A stretch of 64,000 bases of DNA from Actinomycetota bacterium (GCA_018896525.1 JAHIMR010000048.1:124001-188000); one strand, 5' to 3'. Positions 19,878-29,479 are shown, counted from the first letter of the stretch. Notes: generated from the sequence alone by a model not told the origin. A program made the numbers and translations.

Positions 19878-20591
19878 ATGAAGTACCCGGAATCTCTGCT
19901 TTCCAGTGACGAGACAGTACTATTTGACGTTCATCACCACCCGGTGGTTCTATGGTGGCCGGTACTACTGGCCTGCCTGTATCTTGCCCTTTGGATCGCC
20001 CTCATGGCTTCTGTCCGTTTCTTCCGCGAGGGTCCGGCGCTCCTGGCCGGCGCCGCGGTCCTAATTGTTCTCGCGGCGTTCCTGGCGTCCAGGGCCCTGT
20101 TGTGGTCACACGCCAGCCTCGTCCTAACCGACCACCGGCTCATATACCGTTCCGGCGTCTTCACCCGGAACTCACGAGAGATCCACGTCTCGACTATAAC
20201 CGACGTATCGTCATCCCAGCTGATCATTGGGCGCATCTTCGGGTACGGTGACCTGCTGGTCCAGTCGGCAAGGGAGTACCGGAAGCTCCCGTACTTCGAT
20301 TTTCCACACCCCGAGGAGCTCAAGCTCCGCATCGTGGAGCAGGTAAGAGCGTGCGATGTCGCGGGCGGCAGTGATGCCTCTTCGGTCGCCGAGGAGGTGG
20401 CCATGGCGGTGGCAAGGGCCCAGCCGACCCAGACAATCGCCGCCGTGCCGCCTGAACGCCCACCGCTCTACTCCGAGATAGTCGACCAGATCGAGAGGCT
20501 CGATGAGCTTAGGGAAAAAGGTGCGTTGAGCGAAGACGAGTTCCGGAAAGCGAAGAAGTCTCTCCTGGACCGCATGAGCAAGGAGCAGTGA
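19878..20591 (+). CDS. PH domain (bPH_2/DUF304) membrane protein with C-terminal SHOCT-like segment
   Basis: LTDHRLIYRSGVFTRNSREIHVSTITDVSSSQLIIGRIFGYGDLLVQS; IERLDELREKGALSEDEFRKAKKSLLDRM. Confidence 0.85.
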   Translation: MKYPESLLSSDETVLFDVHHHPVVLWWPVLLACLYLALWIALMASVRFFREGPALLAGAAVLIVLAAFLASRALLWSHASLVLTDHRLIYRSGVFTRNSREIHVSTITDVSSSQLIIGRIFGYGDLLVQSAREYRKLPYFDFPHPEELKLRIVEQVRACDVAGGSDASSVAEEVAMAVARAQPTQTIAAVPPERPPLYSEIVDQIERLDELREKGALSEDEFRKAKKSLLDRMSKEQ

Positions 20592-21388
20592 TGATACCCG
20601 ACTACCACATACACACCACGATGTGCGGCCACGCCCGGGGGAGCATGGAGGAGTTGGTGCTGGAGGCGATAGAAAAGGGTTTCACCGAGATAGGTCTCTC
20701 CGACCACCTGCCGCTCCTCTACACCGACGACCCTTACCTCTCCATGGCACCACGCGAGCTTCCCCGGTACGTCGAGAGAGTGCTGGGATTGAAGGAGAAG
20801 TACTCCGGGAGCATCGACATCCGCCTGGGGATCGAGGCCGACTACCACCTCCCCACCATGGAAGAGCGAATCGAGATGCTCGACGCCTACCCGTTCGACT
20901 ACATCATCGGCTCGGTCCACATCATCGGTGACTGGATATTCGACGACCCACGATACGTGGAGCGCTACCGGGAGATAGACCTGGACGGCTTCTACCACGA
21001 GTACCTGCGGGCCGAGGAGGACATGGTAACCACCGGGCTTTTCGACATCGTGGGCCACCCCGACCTGGTCAAGAAGTTCGGCGACCGCGCGAGTGTGGAC
21101 CTTGCCCCCGCCTACCGCGACCTCCTGCGAAAGATAAAGGAAGCCGGGGCCTGCTACGAGGTGAACACCGCGGGCCTTCGCTGGCCGGTGGGCGAGATGT
21201 ACCCGGAACCGTCATTCGTCCACCTGGGAGCCGAGATGGGGGTTCCAGTCATCGTAGGGTCCGACTCCCACTGCCCCGAGGACATCGGGCGCGACTTCGA
21301 CACCGCGATAGCGCTGCTGCGCCAGGCCGGTTACCGGGAGACCGCCTGGTTCAAGGAGCGCGAGATGAGCCTGCGGCCACTGGCGTAG
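20588..21388 (+). CDS. PHP-domain histidinol-phosphatase (HisJ family)
   Basis: PDYHIHTTMCGHARGSMEELVLEAIEKGFTEIGLSDHLPL..., IGSVHII, DIVGHPDLVKKFG, VGSDSHCPEDIG. Confidence 0.88.
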   Translation: MMIPDYHIHTTMCGHARGSMEELVLEAIEKGFTEIGLSDHLPLLYTDDPYLSMAPRELPRYVERVLGLKEKYSGSIDIRLGIEADYHLPTMEERIEMLDAYPFDYIIGSVHIIGDWIFDDPRYVERYREIDLDGFYHEYLRAEEDMVTTGLFDIVGHPDLVKKFGDRASVDLAPAYRDLLRKIKEAGACYEVNTAGLRWPVGEMYPEPSFVHLGAEMGVPVIVGSDSHCPEDIGRDFDTAIALLRQAGYRETAWFKEREMSLRPLA

Positions 21389-21498
21389 TCGCGAACTATC
21401 ATCCCGTTTGCCCGGCTCGACACCGTTCCCCGTGTCCCCTCCCGCCGCATATTGTTCCCTTTTCGTTGCCTCGGAACTATTGACTCGGGAAGGCCCCG

Positions 21499-21532
21499 TA
21501 TTGTTACCTTTAGAACCAAAAAGGTAACAATA
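21499..21532. repeat. Perfect 13-bp inverted repeat, 8-nt spacer
   Basis: tattgttaccttt-agaaccaa-aaaggtaacaata. Confidence 0.75.
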
Positions 21533-21712
21533 ACCGCGCTCCATAGATGGCCTTACGATATTCCGACGAGGAGTACCGTGGTTGGCAGAGCCGGAGGAAT
21601 GATCTTCCTACCGCCTCGCCCCGGGCCACCGAGCATGCTTCGGCCAGCCCGCCGCGCGCGGTGGGACCGGCGACCACTCAGGTGGCCGCCGGACCTTCTC
21701 GCTTCGAGGTGC

Positions 21713-21985
21713 TTAGTACCTGCTGGAGCGGTCTGAGCGCTCCTCCCTGGGCCTCGCCTGATTAACGTTCAGGCTGCGACCGTCGAGGTCCTTGTCGTTC
21801 AAGCCGGTTATCGCCGCGTTCGCCTCATCGTCATTGCTCATCTCGACAAAGCCGAATCCCTTCGACCTGCCGCTGTTGCGATCGATGATCACGTCCGCCG
21901 AGTCAACGGTCCCGAACTGACTGAAAGCCGCCCTTACGTCTTCCTCGCTTGTGGAATAACTGAGATTCCCAACGTATATTTTCAT
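21713..21985 (-). CDS. RRM-type RNA-binding protein
   Basis: MKIYVGNLSYSTSEEDVRAAFSQFGTVDSADVIIDRNSGRSKGFGFVEM (RNP1/RNP2). Confidence 0.95.
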   Translation of the reverse strand: MKIYVGNLSYSTSEEDVRAAFSQFGTVDSADVIIDRNSGRSKGFGFVEMSNDDEANAAITGLNDKDLDGRSLNVNQARPREERSDRSSRY

Positions 21986-22007
21986 TCTCTTACACCTCCT
22001 TCACACA

Positions 22008-22036
22008 TAAAAAAAGCCCCGAGAATCGCTCCTCGG
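22008..22036 (-). terminator. Intrinsic terminator hairpin inside the RRM gene leader (attenuator candidate)
   Basis: Minus strand: CCCGAG-gagcgatt-CTCGGG-GCTTTTTTT ending ~23 nt before the RRM ATG. Confidence 0.75.
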
Positions 22037-22075
22037 GACAAATGCTACTAACCAAAAGAACTCCGACTCGAAAGC

Positions 22076-22103
22076 ATTATAGCAGATTTGTCCTTTATTA
22101 CAA
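22076..22103 (-). promoter_or_regulatory. Sigma70-type promoter for the RRM gene
   Basis: Minus strand TTGTAA-N16-TATAAT (-35 at 22098-22103, -10 at 22076-22081). Confidence 0.7.
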
Positions 22104-22122
22104 AACGGGGGGGTTGGTCTTT

Positions 22123-23076
22123 CTACCGCAGGGCCAGCCACCATACCAGGAACGTCACCGCGGCGAGGGCCACGATGGCCGCCCACCGGTACTGCAACTC
22201 CCCGACCGCGGCCGCCAATCCTGCGCGCCGCCGCTTACTCCCCCGGCCTGCGTCCCGCTCCAGCTCACTCTTCAACCGGCAGAGGGGGCAGTCCCGGTAC
22301 TCCTCGTAGAGCCACTGTTCCGGGTCAAAGCCCATCGCACCCGCCAGCTCTCCCGCTGAGTGGTAGCGGGCCAGCGGTTGTTCGTCGAGGCAGCGGGCAA
22401 GCACCGGGCGAAGTTCCCCCAGGCCCTCCGTGACCGCACCGCCCTGGGCCGCCTCGCGCGCTTCGGCCAGCCCGCCGGACAGCGCCATGAAAAGCAGGCC
22501 CAGCGTGTAGACATCGGTCGCGGCGCTCACCCTCTGGCCCCGGGACTGCTCGGGGGCAAGGAACAGGTCGTCGGCGCCGCCGTGGGCGGGGAACTCCTTC
22601 GATACGTAGGCGAGCCCGAACTCGCCGACCTCAACGGCGCCGTCCCCGGCAACCCACACGCTGGTGAGGTCCAGGCCCAGGTGCAGGACCCCCCACTGCC
22701 TGGCCGCCTCCACCGTCATCAGGAGGTTTCGGAACACGTCGCCCGGCATTTCCATCCCCTCATCCTCGGTAAGGATATCTGCCAGCAACGTTCCGCGCGG
22801 CATCTCGGTCACAAGGTACGGCCCCGTGGGCGCTTTTCCCCAGTCGAGAACCTGGAGAATCCCGGGGTGGTCGAGCCGTGCCCAGGCCTGGATCTCGGCA
22901 CAGGTAAGCTCCCAGGCCCCATCGTCGGCCCCGAGCCCATCCGGGAACCTGCGAAAGAGGACCTCCCGGTCGTGCGCCACGTAACGGGCACGGTACAGCT
23001 CGCCCCATGTATCCGTCGCCAGGGACTTCTCTAACAGGTAACCTTCGTCTTCGAACAAGTTGCTTATTTCTTCCAT
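22123..23076 (-). CDS. Protein kinase-fold protein with C-terminal TM; predicted pseudokinase
   Basis: Kinase-like layout (LDHPGILQVLDWG..., LAPEQSRGQRVSAATDVYTLGLLFMALSGG) but degenerate motifs: HLGLDLTSV for HRDLKPxN, EFG for DFG; C-terminal TM. Confidence 0.75.
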   Translation of the reverse strand: MEEISNLFEDEGYLLEKSLATDTWGELYRARYVAHDREVLFRRFPDGLGADDGAWELTCAEIQAWARLDHPGILQVLDWGKAPTGPYLVTEMPRGTLLADILTEDEGMEMPGDVFRNLLMTVEAARQWGVLHLGLDLTSVWVAGDGAVEVGEFGLAYVSKEFPAHGGADDLFLAPEQSRGQRVSAATDVYTLGLLFMALSGGLAEAREAAQGGAVTEGLGELRPVLARCLDEQPLARYHSAGELAGAMGFDPEQWLYEEYRDCPLCRLKSELERDAGRGSKRRRAGLAAAVGELQYRWAAIVALAAVTFLVWWLALR

Positions 23077-23108
23077 GCTTGCATTGCTTACTATAAAGCA
23101 ATGCAAGC
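23077..23108. repeat. 13-bp perfect inverted repeat at the pseudokinase start
   Basis: gcttgcattgctt-actata-aagcaatgcaagc; half-site atgcttgcattgctt also just upstream of the RAYT at about 2130. Confidence 0.7.
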
Positions 23109-23200
23109 AATGCGTCAATGTTTACGTATGAGGATGCGTGGGGACCAGATGCCGGCAGGTTGCCGGCGCTACAATGCAGAAGCAGGAGGGCGGAGCCGCG

Positions 23201-24127
23201 CTATATGTCTTCGGTCGGGACGTCCTGTCGCTGGTGGCTGTAGCACTCGGTGGAGAGGTACCGGTCTCCCCTGTCGGGGAACACGACCAGGATGGTTCCG
23301 CTCTTCATCTTGGATGCCTGGTGGCACGCCTCGCACATTGCGGCGCCGCTTGAGATGCCCACGAAGATCCCCTCGTTGTGGACCAGTTCCCGCGCCATCC
23401 TGAACGCGGACCGGTCATCCACGTTCGCCTTCTCATCGAGCACCGAGATGTCGAAGATCGGCGGCACGTACTCCTCGAGGTTGCGGAGGCCCTGTATATG
23501 GGAGCCGACGAACGGCTCCACGCCGACCACCTTCACCCGCGGGTCTCTCTCCCGAAGCCTGCGGGAGGTCCCCATGATCGTCCCACCGGTCCCTAACCCC
23601 GCCACCAGCACGTCCACCTCATCGGTCTGCTCGAGTATCTCCCGCCCTGTACCCTCGTAGTGAGCCCTCACGTTATCGGAGTTGGCGAACTGGTTCGGGG
23701 AGTAGTAGGACGGGTCCTCAACCATGAGCCGCACCAGCTCCATGGCCCCGTTCATCCCCTCGTCCCCCGGCGTCAGCACCAGCTCGGCGCCAAACGCCTT
23801 GAGGACCTGCTGCCTCTCCACGCTCATCGTCTCAGGCATCACTATCTTCAGCTTGTAACCCTTCACCGCGGCTACCATGGCGAGCCCTATCCCGGTGTTC
23901 CCGCTGGTCGCCTCCAGGATGGTCATATCGCTGGTGAGCTCTCCCCTTTCCTCCGCGCCCTCCACCATGTAAAGGGCGATCCGGTCCTTGACCGAGCTGC
24001 AGGGGTTGGAGCCCTCAAGCTTGGCGAGGATCCTTACGTTGGGGTTGGTGTTGGTCCCCATTGTCTCAACCACCGGCGTATTTCCGATAAGCCCCAGGAC
24101 CACCGCCCGTGTGTTAGCGTTCGTCAC
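23201..24127 (-). CDS. cysM: Cysteine synthase (CysK/CysM, PLP-dependent)
   Basis: IGNTPVVE..., KLEGSNPCSSVKDRIA, EATSGNTGIGLAMVAA, GLGTGGTIMG. Confidence 0.9.
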   Translation of the reverse strand: MTNANTRAVVLGLIGNTPVVETMGTNTNPNVRILAKLEGSNPCSSVKDRIALYMVEGAEERGELTSDMTILEATSGNTGIGLAMVAAVKGYKLKIVMPETMSVERQQVLKAFGAELVLTPGDEGMNGAMELVRLMVEDPSYYSPNQFANSDNVRAHYEGTGREILEQTDEVDVLVAGLGTGGTIMGTSRRLRERDPRVKVVGVEPFVGSHIQGLRNLEEYVPPIFDISVLDEKANVDDRSAFRMARELVHNEGIFVGISSGAAMCEACHQASKMKSGTILVVFPDRGDRYLSTECYSHQRQDVPTEDI

Positions 24128-24247
24128 CGATTACCTCCTCCCAGAGATCAGCCCGGCAATTATACCAGACTGTGGGAAACGGTCCCGGCTCCGCCGCCAT
24201 GTGATATATTCAACCGCAAAGCCGAAACGCTTGGAAGAGAGGGAACG

Positions 24248-24706
24248 ATGAGCCCAAAGAAAGGTGGACTGTCGGAGTCACTGGTCATCAACGCGGACTC
24301 GGACACCATCATGGAGGCGCTGCTCGACTTCGAGAGCTACCCCGACTGGATGTCCGGAGTCGACGAGATCGAGATCGTTGAGCGCGACAAGAAAGGGCGT
24401 GGCACCGAGGTACGGTACGTGGTGGACGCGGTGATGATCAAGATCCGTTACGTGCTCAAGTACTCCTACAAGGAGAACATGATAGAGATCGGTTACATCG
24501 AGGGAGACCTCGAGGACTGCACTGCCTCCTACGAGTTCGAGCCAGTTGATGACGACCGCACCGAGGTCACCTACTACTTCGACGTGTCTTACTCTCTGCC
24601 CAAGGCGTTCCGGGGACCGGTGGTAAAAATGCTCCTCAGGCAGGTCGACAAGCGGGTGATGAAGTCCGCCCTCAAGGACGTCAAGAAACGGGTGGAGTCG
24701 GGTTAG
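24248..24706 (+). CDS. SRPBCC (START/polyketide cyclase-like) protein
   Basis: SLVINADSDTIMEALLDFESYPDWMSGVDEIEIVERDKKGRGTEVRYVVDA...; ORF start trimmed to ATG at 24248. Confidence 0.85.
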   Translation: MSPKKGGLSESLVINADSDTIMEALLDFESYPDWMSGVDEIEIVERDKKGRGTEVRYVVDAVMIKIRYVLKYSYKENMIEIGYIEGDLEDCTASYEFEPVDDDRTEVTYYFDVSYSLPKAFRGPVVKMLLRQVDKRVMKSALKDVKKRVESG

Positions 24707-24723
24707 GAGGAACCAACCGCTTC

Positions 24724-25872
24724 ATGTCACCAGGAAAACCGGACGTCGCCCTTGTTCGATGCGATAGCTACGACAGGGGCCTGGTAGAGGAGAGCGTCGG
24801 ACGGACGTTCGAGCTGCTGGGAGGGGTCGGGGCCGTCGTCGGCGAGGGCGAATCCGTCTTCGTCAAGGTCAACGCCCTGCTTCCGGTAGGGCCCGAGAGG
24901 GCCGCCACCACTCACCCCGAGGTCGTACGGGCGGTCATAAGGCAGATACAGACGGTCACCGGCGACATCACCATCGGCGACAGCCCTGGAGGCCCGTTCA
25001 ACCGCGCTTTCCTCAAGCGCGTATATGAGAAGGCCGGTTTCGCCGACGTCGCCGCTGAGACCGGGGCGTCCCTCGGATTCGATACTTCGGTGGTGGAGGT
25101 GGCGCTCCCCGGGGGGGCCGCCAGGAAGAGCATCGCCCTCTGCAGGGCGATGGTCGATGCCGACCGGCTCATCTCCGTCTCCAAGTTCAAGACCCACGTC
25201 TTCATGAGGCTCACCGGGGCCATTAAGAACGTCTTCGGCGTTGTGCCGGGGATGACCAAGTTCACCTACCACTCAACGTTCCACCAGGACACCGATTTCG
25301 CGGACCTCCTTGTCGACGTGCTCCTCGCGGTGAGCCCCGACCTGCACCTGGTGGACGCGGTATGGGGGATGGAGGGGGACGGCGCGGTGTGGGGGGACCC
25401 CAGGAAAATCGGCGTAGTAGCCGCGGGGAGAGATGCCTTCGCGTTAGACACCCTTCTGGCGGACCTGGTGGACCTGGACCCCCGTGTCAACCTGCCGCTT
25501 GACGCCGCGGTGCGCCGGGGGCTCTGCTCCGGGGACCCCGGCGGCATCAACGTGACAGGTGACGACCCCGGGGCGCTCAAGGTCTACGGTTTCCGGCTGC
25601 CGACCAAGAAGAGCGCAATTGTTTTGCTGCCTGCTTTCTTCATGCGCAGGTACAGCACTCTCATGTCGCTTCGGCCATACCCGGTCCGCGGACGCTGTAC
25701 CGCCTGCGGGAAATGCGCCGAGATATGCCCCGGCGGCGCCATCCGGATGAAAGAGGGGATCGCAGTCGTCGATCACAGGCACTGCATCAACTGCTTCTGC
25801 TGCCACGAACTCTGCGAGCACGACGGCATCGAGTTGAAGCTCCCTCCGCTGGCACGACTGCTAACCCGTTGA
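24724..25872 (+). CDS. DUF362 domain protein with C-terminal 2x[4Fe-4S] ferredoxin
   Basis: VFVKVNALLPVGPERAATTHPEVVRAVIRQ...; CTACGKCAEICPGGAIRM...CINCFCCHELCEHDGI. Confidence 0.9.
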   Translation: MSPGKPDVALVRCDSYDRGLVEESVGRTFELLGGVGAVVGEGESVFVKVNALLPVGPERAATTHPEVVRAVIRQIQTVTGDITIGDSPGGPFNRAFLKRVYEKAGFADVAAETGASLGFDTSVVEVALPGGAARKSIALCRAMVDADRLISVSKFKTHVFMRLTGAIKNVFGVVPGMTKFTYHSTFHQDTDFADLLVDVLLAVSPDLHLVDAVWGMEGDGAVWGDPRKIGVVAAGRDAFALDTLLADLVDLDPRVNLPLDAAVRRGLCSGDPGGINVTGDDPGALKVYGFRLPTKKSAIVLLPAFFMRRYSTLMSLRPYPVRGRCTACGKCAEICPGGAIRMKEGIAVVDHRHCINCFCCHELCEHDGIELKLPPLARLLTR

Positions 25873-26180
25873 TGGGGTCTGGCCCATGCTGTTGTGTGGC
25901 CACCGGGTGGGGTCAGTGCCTTATAGCGGTGGCGATAAGGCCGCCAGGTGGGGTCGGGTGTTAGAGCGGTGTCAGGGATATAAGCGTTATGGCAAGAACA
26001 CCTGACCCCTTCCTCGCAACCAAACGGTGGTAAGACAAAGTTACGGAGACAAGGCCTGACCCCTCCCTCATAGACAATCGTCGGTCAGACAAAGCCGCTA
26101 TACCCGGGCTGTTGCTGTTGCAACACTCACCCAAACGGCGTCGGTTATGCAACTGCCCGCGGGCACAGCGGGCCTGACCC
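25873..26180. repeat. Composite intergenic repeat block (includes dispersed hairpin family copy, minus, 26087-26160)
   Basis: ggggtctggcccatgctgttgtgtggccaccgggtggggtcag and ctgttgctgttgcaac...ggcgtcggttatgcaactgcccgc; resembles 47690-47912. Confidence 0.7.
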
Positions 26181-26288
26181 CTGCATTACTAAGACGTGAG
26201 ACAAAACCGCCAATCCCTGCATCGTGCGTTAACCTATTCATCCAAGTTAAAGCATAAAATGCATGATGCAGGGTCAACAGAGTCGCGA

Positions 26289-27038
26289 CTACTTCCTTGC
26301 CACCAGTATCAGCCTCTGGGCCTTGTGGTCGTAGGGCGCGCCTTCAAAGCTCCCGTACGCTCCGGAAAGCTCGAGACCTGACTCTTCCAACAGGGCGCTT
26401 AGCTCCACTGCCGAGTAGAGGCGGTGAGAAACCTCGACCGTTTCTTTCCGGTCATCCTTAAATATCGTCCAGCGCGAGTTGATCCAACCCCAGTTCTGGT
26501 CCAGCTTGCCTTCCTGGAGTATCACTACACCGTCCCGCTCCTCCCGGTGCTTCTCCTCGAAGATGCGGGCGAGTACCTCTTTGCCCATCAGGTCAATGAA
26601 AAACACGCCACCTGGCTTAAGTGATTCCCGGACGTTTTGCAGTACCTTCCGGTCATCATCAGGGTCCCGGAAGTAGCCGAACGACGTGTATATATTCAAC
26701 ACCGCGTCAAACGCACCGGGGCGGCAGAACTCTCTCATGTCATCCTGAACGAACTCGATCTCGAGCCCTTCCCTGTCGGCCCGACTTCGCGCTTCTTCTA
26801 GGTACGCTGCGGTCCTGTCAACCGCGGTGACAATAAAGCCTTGCCGGGCCAGCAGGGCGGAGTGCCTGCCCACCCCGCAGCAGAGGTCGAGGATGCGCAT
26901 GCCCGGGGTTATCCCGGTCAGGGAAACAATGCCCTTTACTTCCATAGACGCGTTCTCGACTGCTGTCTCGCCGAATATGGCCGGGCTTATCGTCTCCCAT
27001 AGCCTGTCGTCTTCATGCCAGTTGTCCACCGACATTTG
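26289..27038 (-). CDS. Class I SAM-dependent methyltransferase
   Basis: GMRILDLCCGVGRHSALLARQGFIVTAVDRT...FDAVLNIYTSFGYF. Confidence 0.9.
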   Translation of the reverse strand, partial: QMSVDNWHEDDRLWETISPAIFGETAVENASMEVKGIVSLTGITPGMRILDLCCGVGRHSALLARQGFIVTAVDRTAAYLEEARSRADREGLEIEFVQDDMREFCRPGAFDAVLNIYTSFGYFRDPDDDRKVLQNVRESLKPGGVFFIDLMGKEVLARIFEEKHREERDGVVILQEGKLDQNWGWINSRWTIFKDDRKETVEVSHRLYSAVELSALLEESGLELSGAYGSFEGAPYDHKAQRLILVARK

Positions 27039-27150
27039 GACCTCCTTGAGCAACTGGTCGAGCCCGTTGGCGCTTTGTTATGCCCTTCCCGCGATCAACA
27101 GTAGTAGCACACTCTAAACGAGGCGGGTACAGCCGGGTCAATAAAGGTCC

Positions 27151-28329
27151 CTAGCCCGGAATCCTCTCGAATATCGAAGCGATCCCCATGCCCATGCCCA
27201 TGCACATGGTCTGGAGCCCGTAGCGGGCATCGTAGTAATCAAGCTCCGAGAGAAGGGTGCCGAGGAGCTTGCCGCCACTCGCCCCCAGCGGGTGCCCGTT
27301 CGCAATCGCGCCGCCCCAGGGGTTAACCCTGTCCCAGTCGGGCGGGTTAAGCTCTTTCTTCCAGGCCAGAACCACTGACGCGAAGGCCTCGTTTATCTCG
27401 ATGACGTCGATATCTTTCATCTCGAGGCCGGCCTTCTTTAGCACTTTTGGTGTCGCGGTGATGGGACCGGTCAGCATCAATACAGGGTCTTCCCCGGTAA
27501 TAGCTGTCGCAACGTATCTCGCCCTCGGCCTCAGGCCCAACTCCCCGGCCCTGTCGCTGCTCATGACCAGCGCGGCCGAGGAACCATCGGATATCTGCGA
27601 GGAGTTGCCGGCTGTTATGACGCCGCCCTCCTTGAAGGGTGTCTTGAGCGTTGCCATCTTCTCCAGAGAGGCCCCCCGCCGCGGGCCCTCGTCGTCCTCG
27701 ACCAGGATGACCGATCCATCATCCTGGGGCGCCTCGATAGGTGTTATCTCCTTAAAACGGCCCCTGTCCATCGCTTCAACGGCCAGATCGTTGCTGCGCT
27801 TACCGAACTCGTCCAGCTCAGCCCTTTCGATTCCCCACTTCTCGGCAATCAACTCGGCGGAGATCCCCTGGGGGACGATCATCCCGAAACGCTCGATGAT
27901 CTTGGGGCTGATGCCGATCCCCAGGTGTGCGATGTGATCTCCGAAACCGTCCGAGGTCATCGGTATACGGCTCATGAACTCGGTTCCTCCCGCCACGATT
28001 ACGTCCATATCTCCGGCGATTACCGTGTTGCAGGCAAACGCCACCGCCTGCAGGCTGGAGCCGCAGTGGCGGTTGACCGATACGCCAGGGATACTTACCG
28101 GCAGTCCGGCGGCAAGCACCGACATCCTGGCGATATCCAGGCCTTGCTCGCCTACCTGGGTCACACAGCCGCAGATGATGTCTTCGACGATCTCCGGCTC
28201 CACCCCGTGCTCCTCGAGCAGCCTGCAGACCAACCACCCGAACGTATCGTCAGGCCTCAGGTTCTTCAAGACTCCATGGTTCTTTCCCACCGGCGTCCGT
28301 ACCGCGTCGATTATCCATGCTTCCCTCAT
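27151..28329 (-). CDS. Acetyl-CoA acetyltransferase (thiolase)
   Basis: DAVRTPVGKNHG..., VNRHCGSSLQAV (Cys), NGHPLGASGGKLLGTLL, MCMGMGMGIASIFE. Confidence 0.92.
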   Translation of the reverse strand: MREAWIIDAVRTPVGKNHGVLKNLRPDDTFGWLVCRLLEEHGVEPEIVEDIICGCVTQVGEQGLDIARMSVLAAGLPVSIPGVSVNRHCGSSLQAVAFACNTVIAGDMDVIVAGGTEFMSRIPMTSDGFGDHIAHLGIGISPKIIERFGMIVPQGISAELIAEKWGIERAELDEFGKRSNDLAVEAMDRGRFKEITPIEAPQDDGSVILVEDDEGPRRGASLEKMATLKTPFKEGGVITAGNSSQISDGSSAALVMSSDRAGELGLRPRARYVATAITGEDPVLMLTGPITATPKVLKKAGLEMKDIDVIEINEAFASVVLAWKKELNPPDWDRVNPWGGAIANGHPLGASGGKLLGTLLSELDYYDARYGLQTMCMGMGMGIASIFERIPG

Positions 28330-28453
28330 GGTTACCTCCTGGCCCTCGCTACCATCTGGCTGTCGATCCGACTATACACCCCGGTTCGATAACAAGCATC
28401 CTGTTCATCCAGCATTATATGACGAGATTACCGCTGTTGACCGGAATGCGCCT

Positions 28454-29479
28454 CTAGTACCCCGGTGGGGGCGTACCGGTCAGGGCCTCGAGCGGCCTCA
28501 ATGTGACGTAGGTCTTGAACCCGTGGTCCTCGCCCAGCCGGTAGGCGCGCTTGGTGTTCACGGGTTCCTCGGCGTACTCCACGTCGAAGACCTGCTTCCC
28601 GGCCTGCCGCCACAGGGCAAGGGCACCCAGGTACTCGTCAGTCAGTTCCGGGTCCACCGGCACGTCACCCTCGGTCTCGCCGGAGTCGGGGTCGCCACCC
28701 CCGTCGTACCAGATCGCCTCCTGGGCAATAGCGTCGAACAGGCCGACGTACTCGGGAATCGACCCCAGTTCCGCGGCGTTCTGTGCGATGAATAGAAAGC
28801 CGGGTTTCCGCGAGTGTGCGTGGTCGGCAAGCTCGCGTACGAACTCCACCAGTTCGTCGCGGGCGTCGAGCCCCTCTGCGGCGGCCGCGTCGGCCACCGG
28901 CTCGAACGAGTAGACCTCCAGCCAGTCCAGGTAGATACCGTCGTAGCCATCCTCGATGATGCCGTCGATTGCCTCCCTCATTATCCCCTTCCACTCCTCG
29001 TCCCAGAACGCGACGGGATAGTTCTCGTCCCACCCGTCCGGGTCTGGGGCCACTATCCACTCCGGGTCTCCCACCTTCCACCCGTCCCGCCAGTACCAGC
29101 GGTAGCTCTCGGCCTCCCCCACGTCAATGTAGCAGACCACTATCTTGTTCCCACCGGTCGAGTTCTCGCTGCCCTTGAGGCGCGCGACCTCTCCCTTGCT
29201 GTCGTACCCCTCCTCTCCCTTGACGCTTCTGGTCTGGTCGATGATGAGAAGGTCATAGTGGGAGTCGATGAGCTTCTGGAGGTTCCCGTCCCAGCTCTGG
29301 TCCTGTATCTGGTAGGCGAAGAAACGTACGTCCTCTATTGCTCCGGCGGAGAAGTCGCTTTCGCTTTCGCGGGGGGAACAGGAGATCTGCCAGAGTACCG
29401 GTACGCACAGAAGCGCCGCCGCAATAATCAGGAAAAACGGGACCCCGATACGTGCGTGCCTCATCATCAGAACCTCCAC
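28454..29479 (-). CDS. TM1410/MJ1477-type putative glycoside hydrolase (GH114-like), lipoprotein/secreted
   Basis: FAYQIQDQSWDGNLQKLIDSHYDLLIIDQTR..., VVCYIDVGEAESYRWYW, GWDENYPVAFWDEEWKGIM, GYDGIYLDWLEVY. Confidence 0.8.
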   Translation of the reverse strand: MEVLMMRHARIGVPFFLIIAAALLCVPVLWQISCSPRESESDFSAGAIEDVRFFAYQIQDQSWDGNLQKLIDSHYDLLIIDQTRSVKGEEGYDSKGEVARLKGSENSTGGNKIVVCYIDVGEAESYRWYWRDGWKVGDPEWIVAPDPDGWDENYPVAFWDEEWKGIMREAIDGIIEDGYDGIYLDWLEVYSFEPVADAAAAEGLDARDELVEFVRELADHAHSRKPGFLFIAQNAAELGSIPEYVGLFDAIAQEAIWYDGGGDPDSGETEGDVPVDPELTDEYLGALALWRQAGKQVFDVEYAEEPVNTKRAYRLGEDHGFKTYVTLRPLEALTGTPPPGY

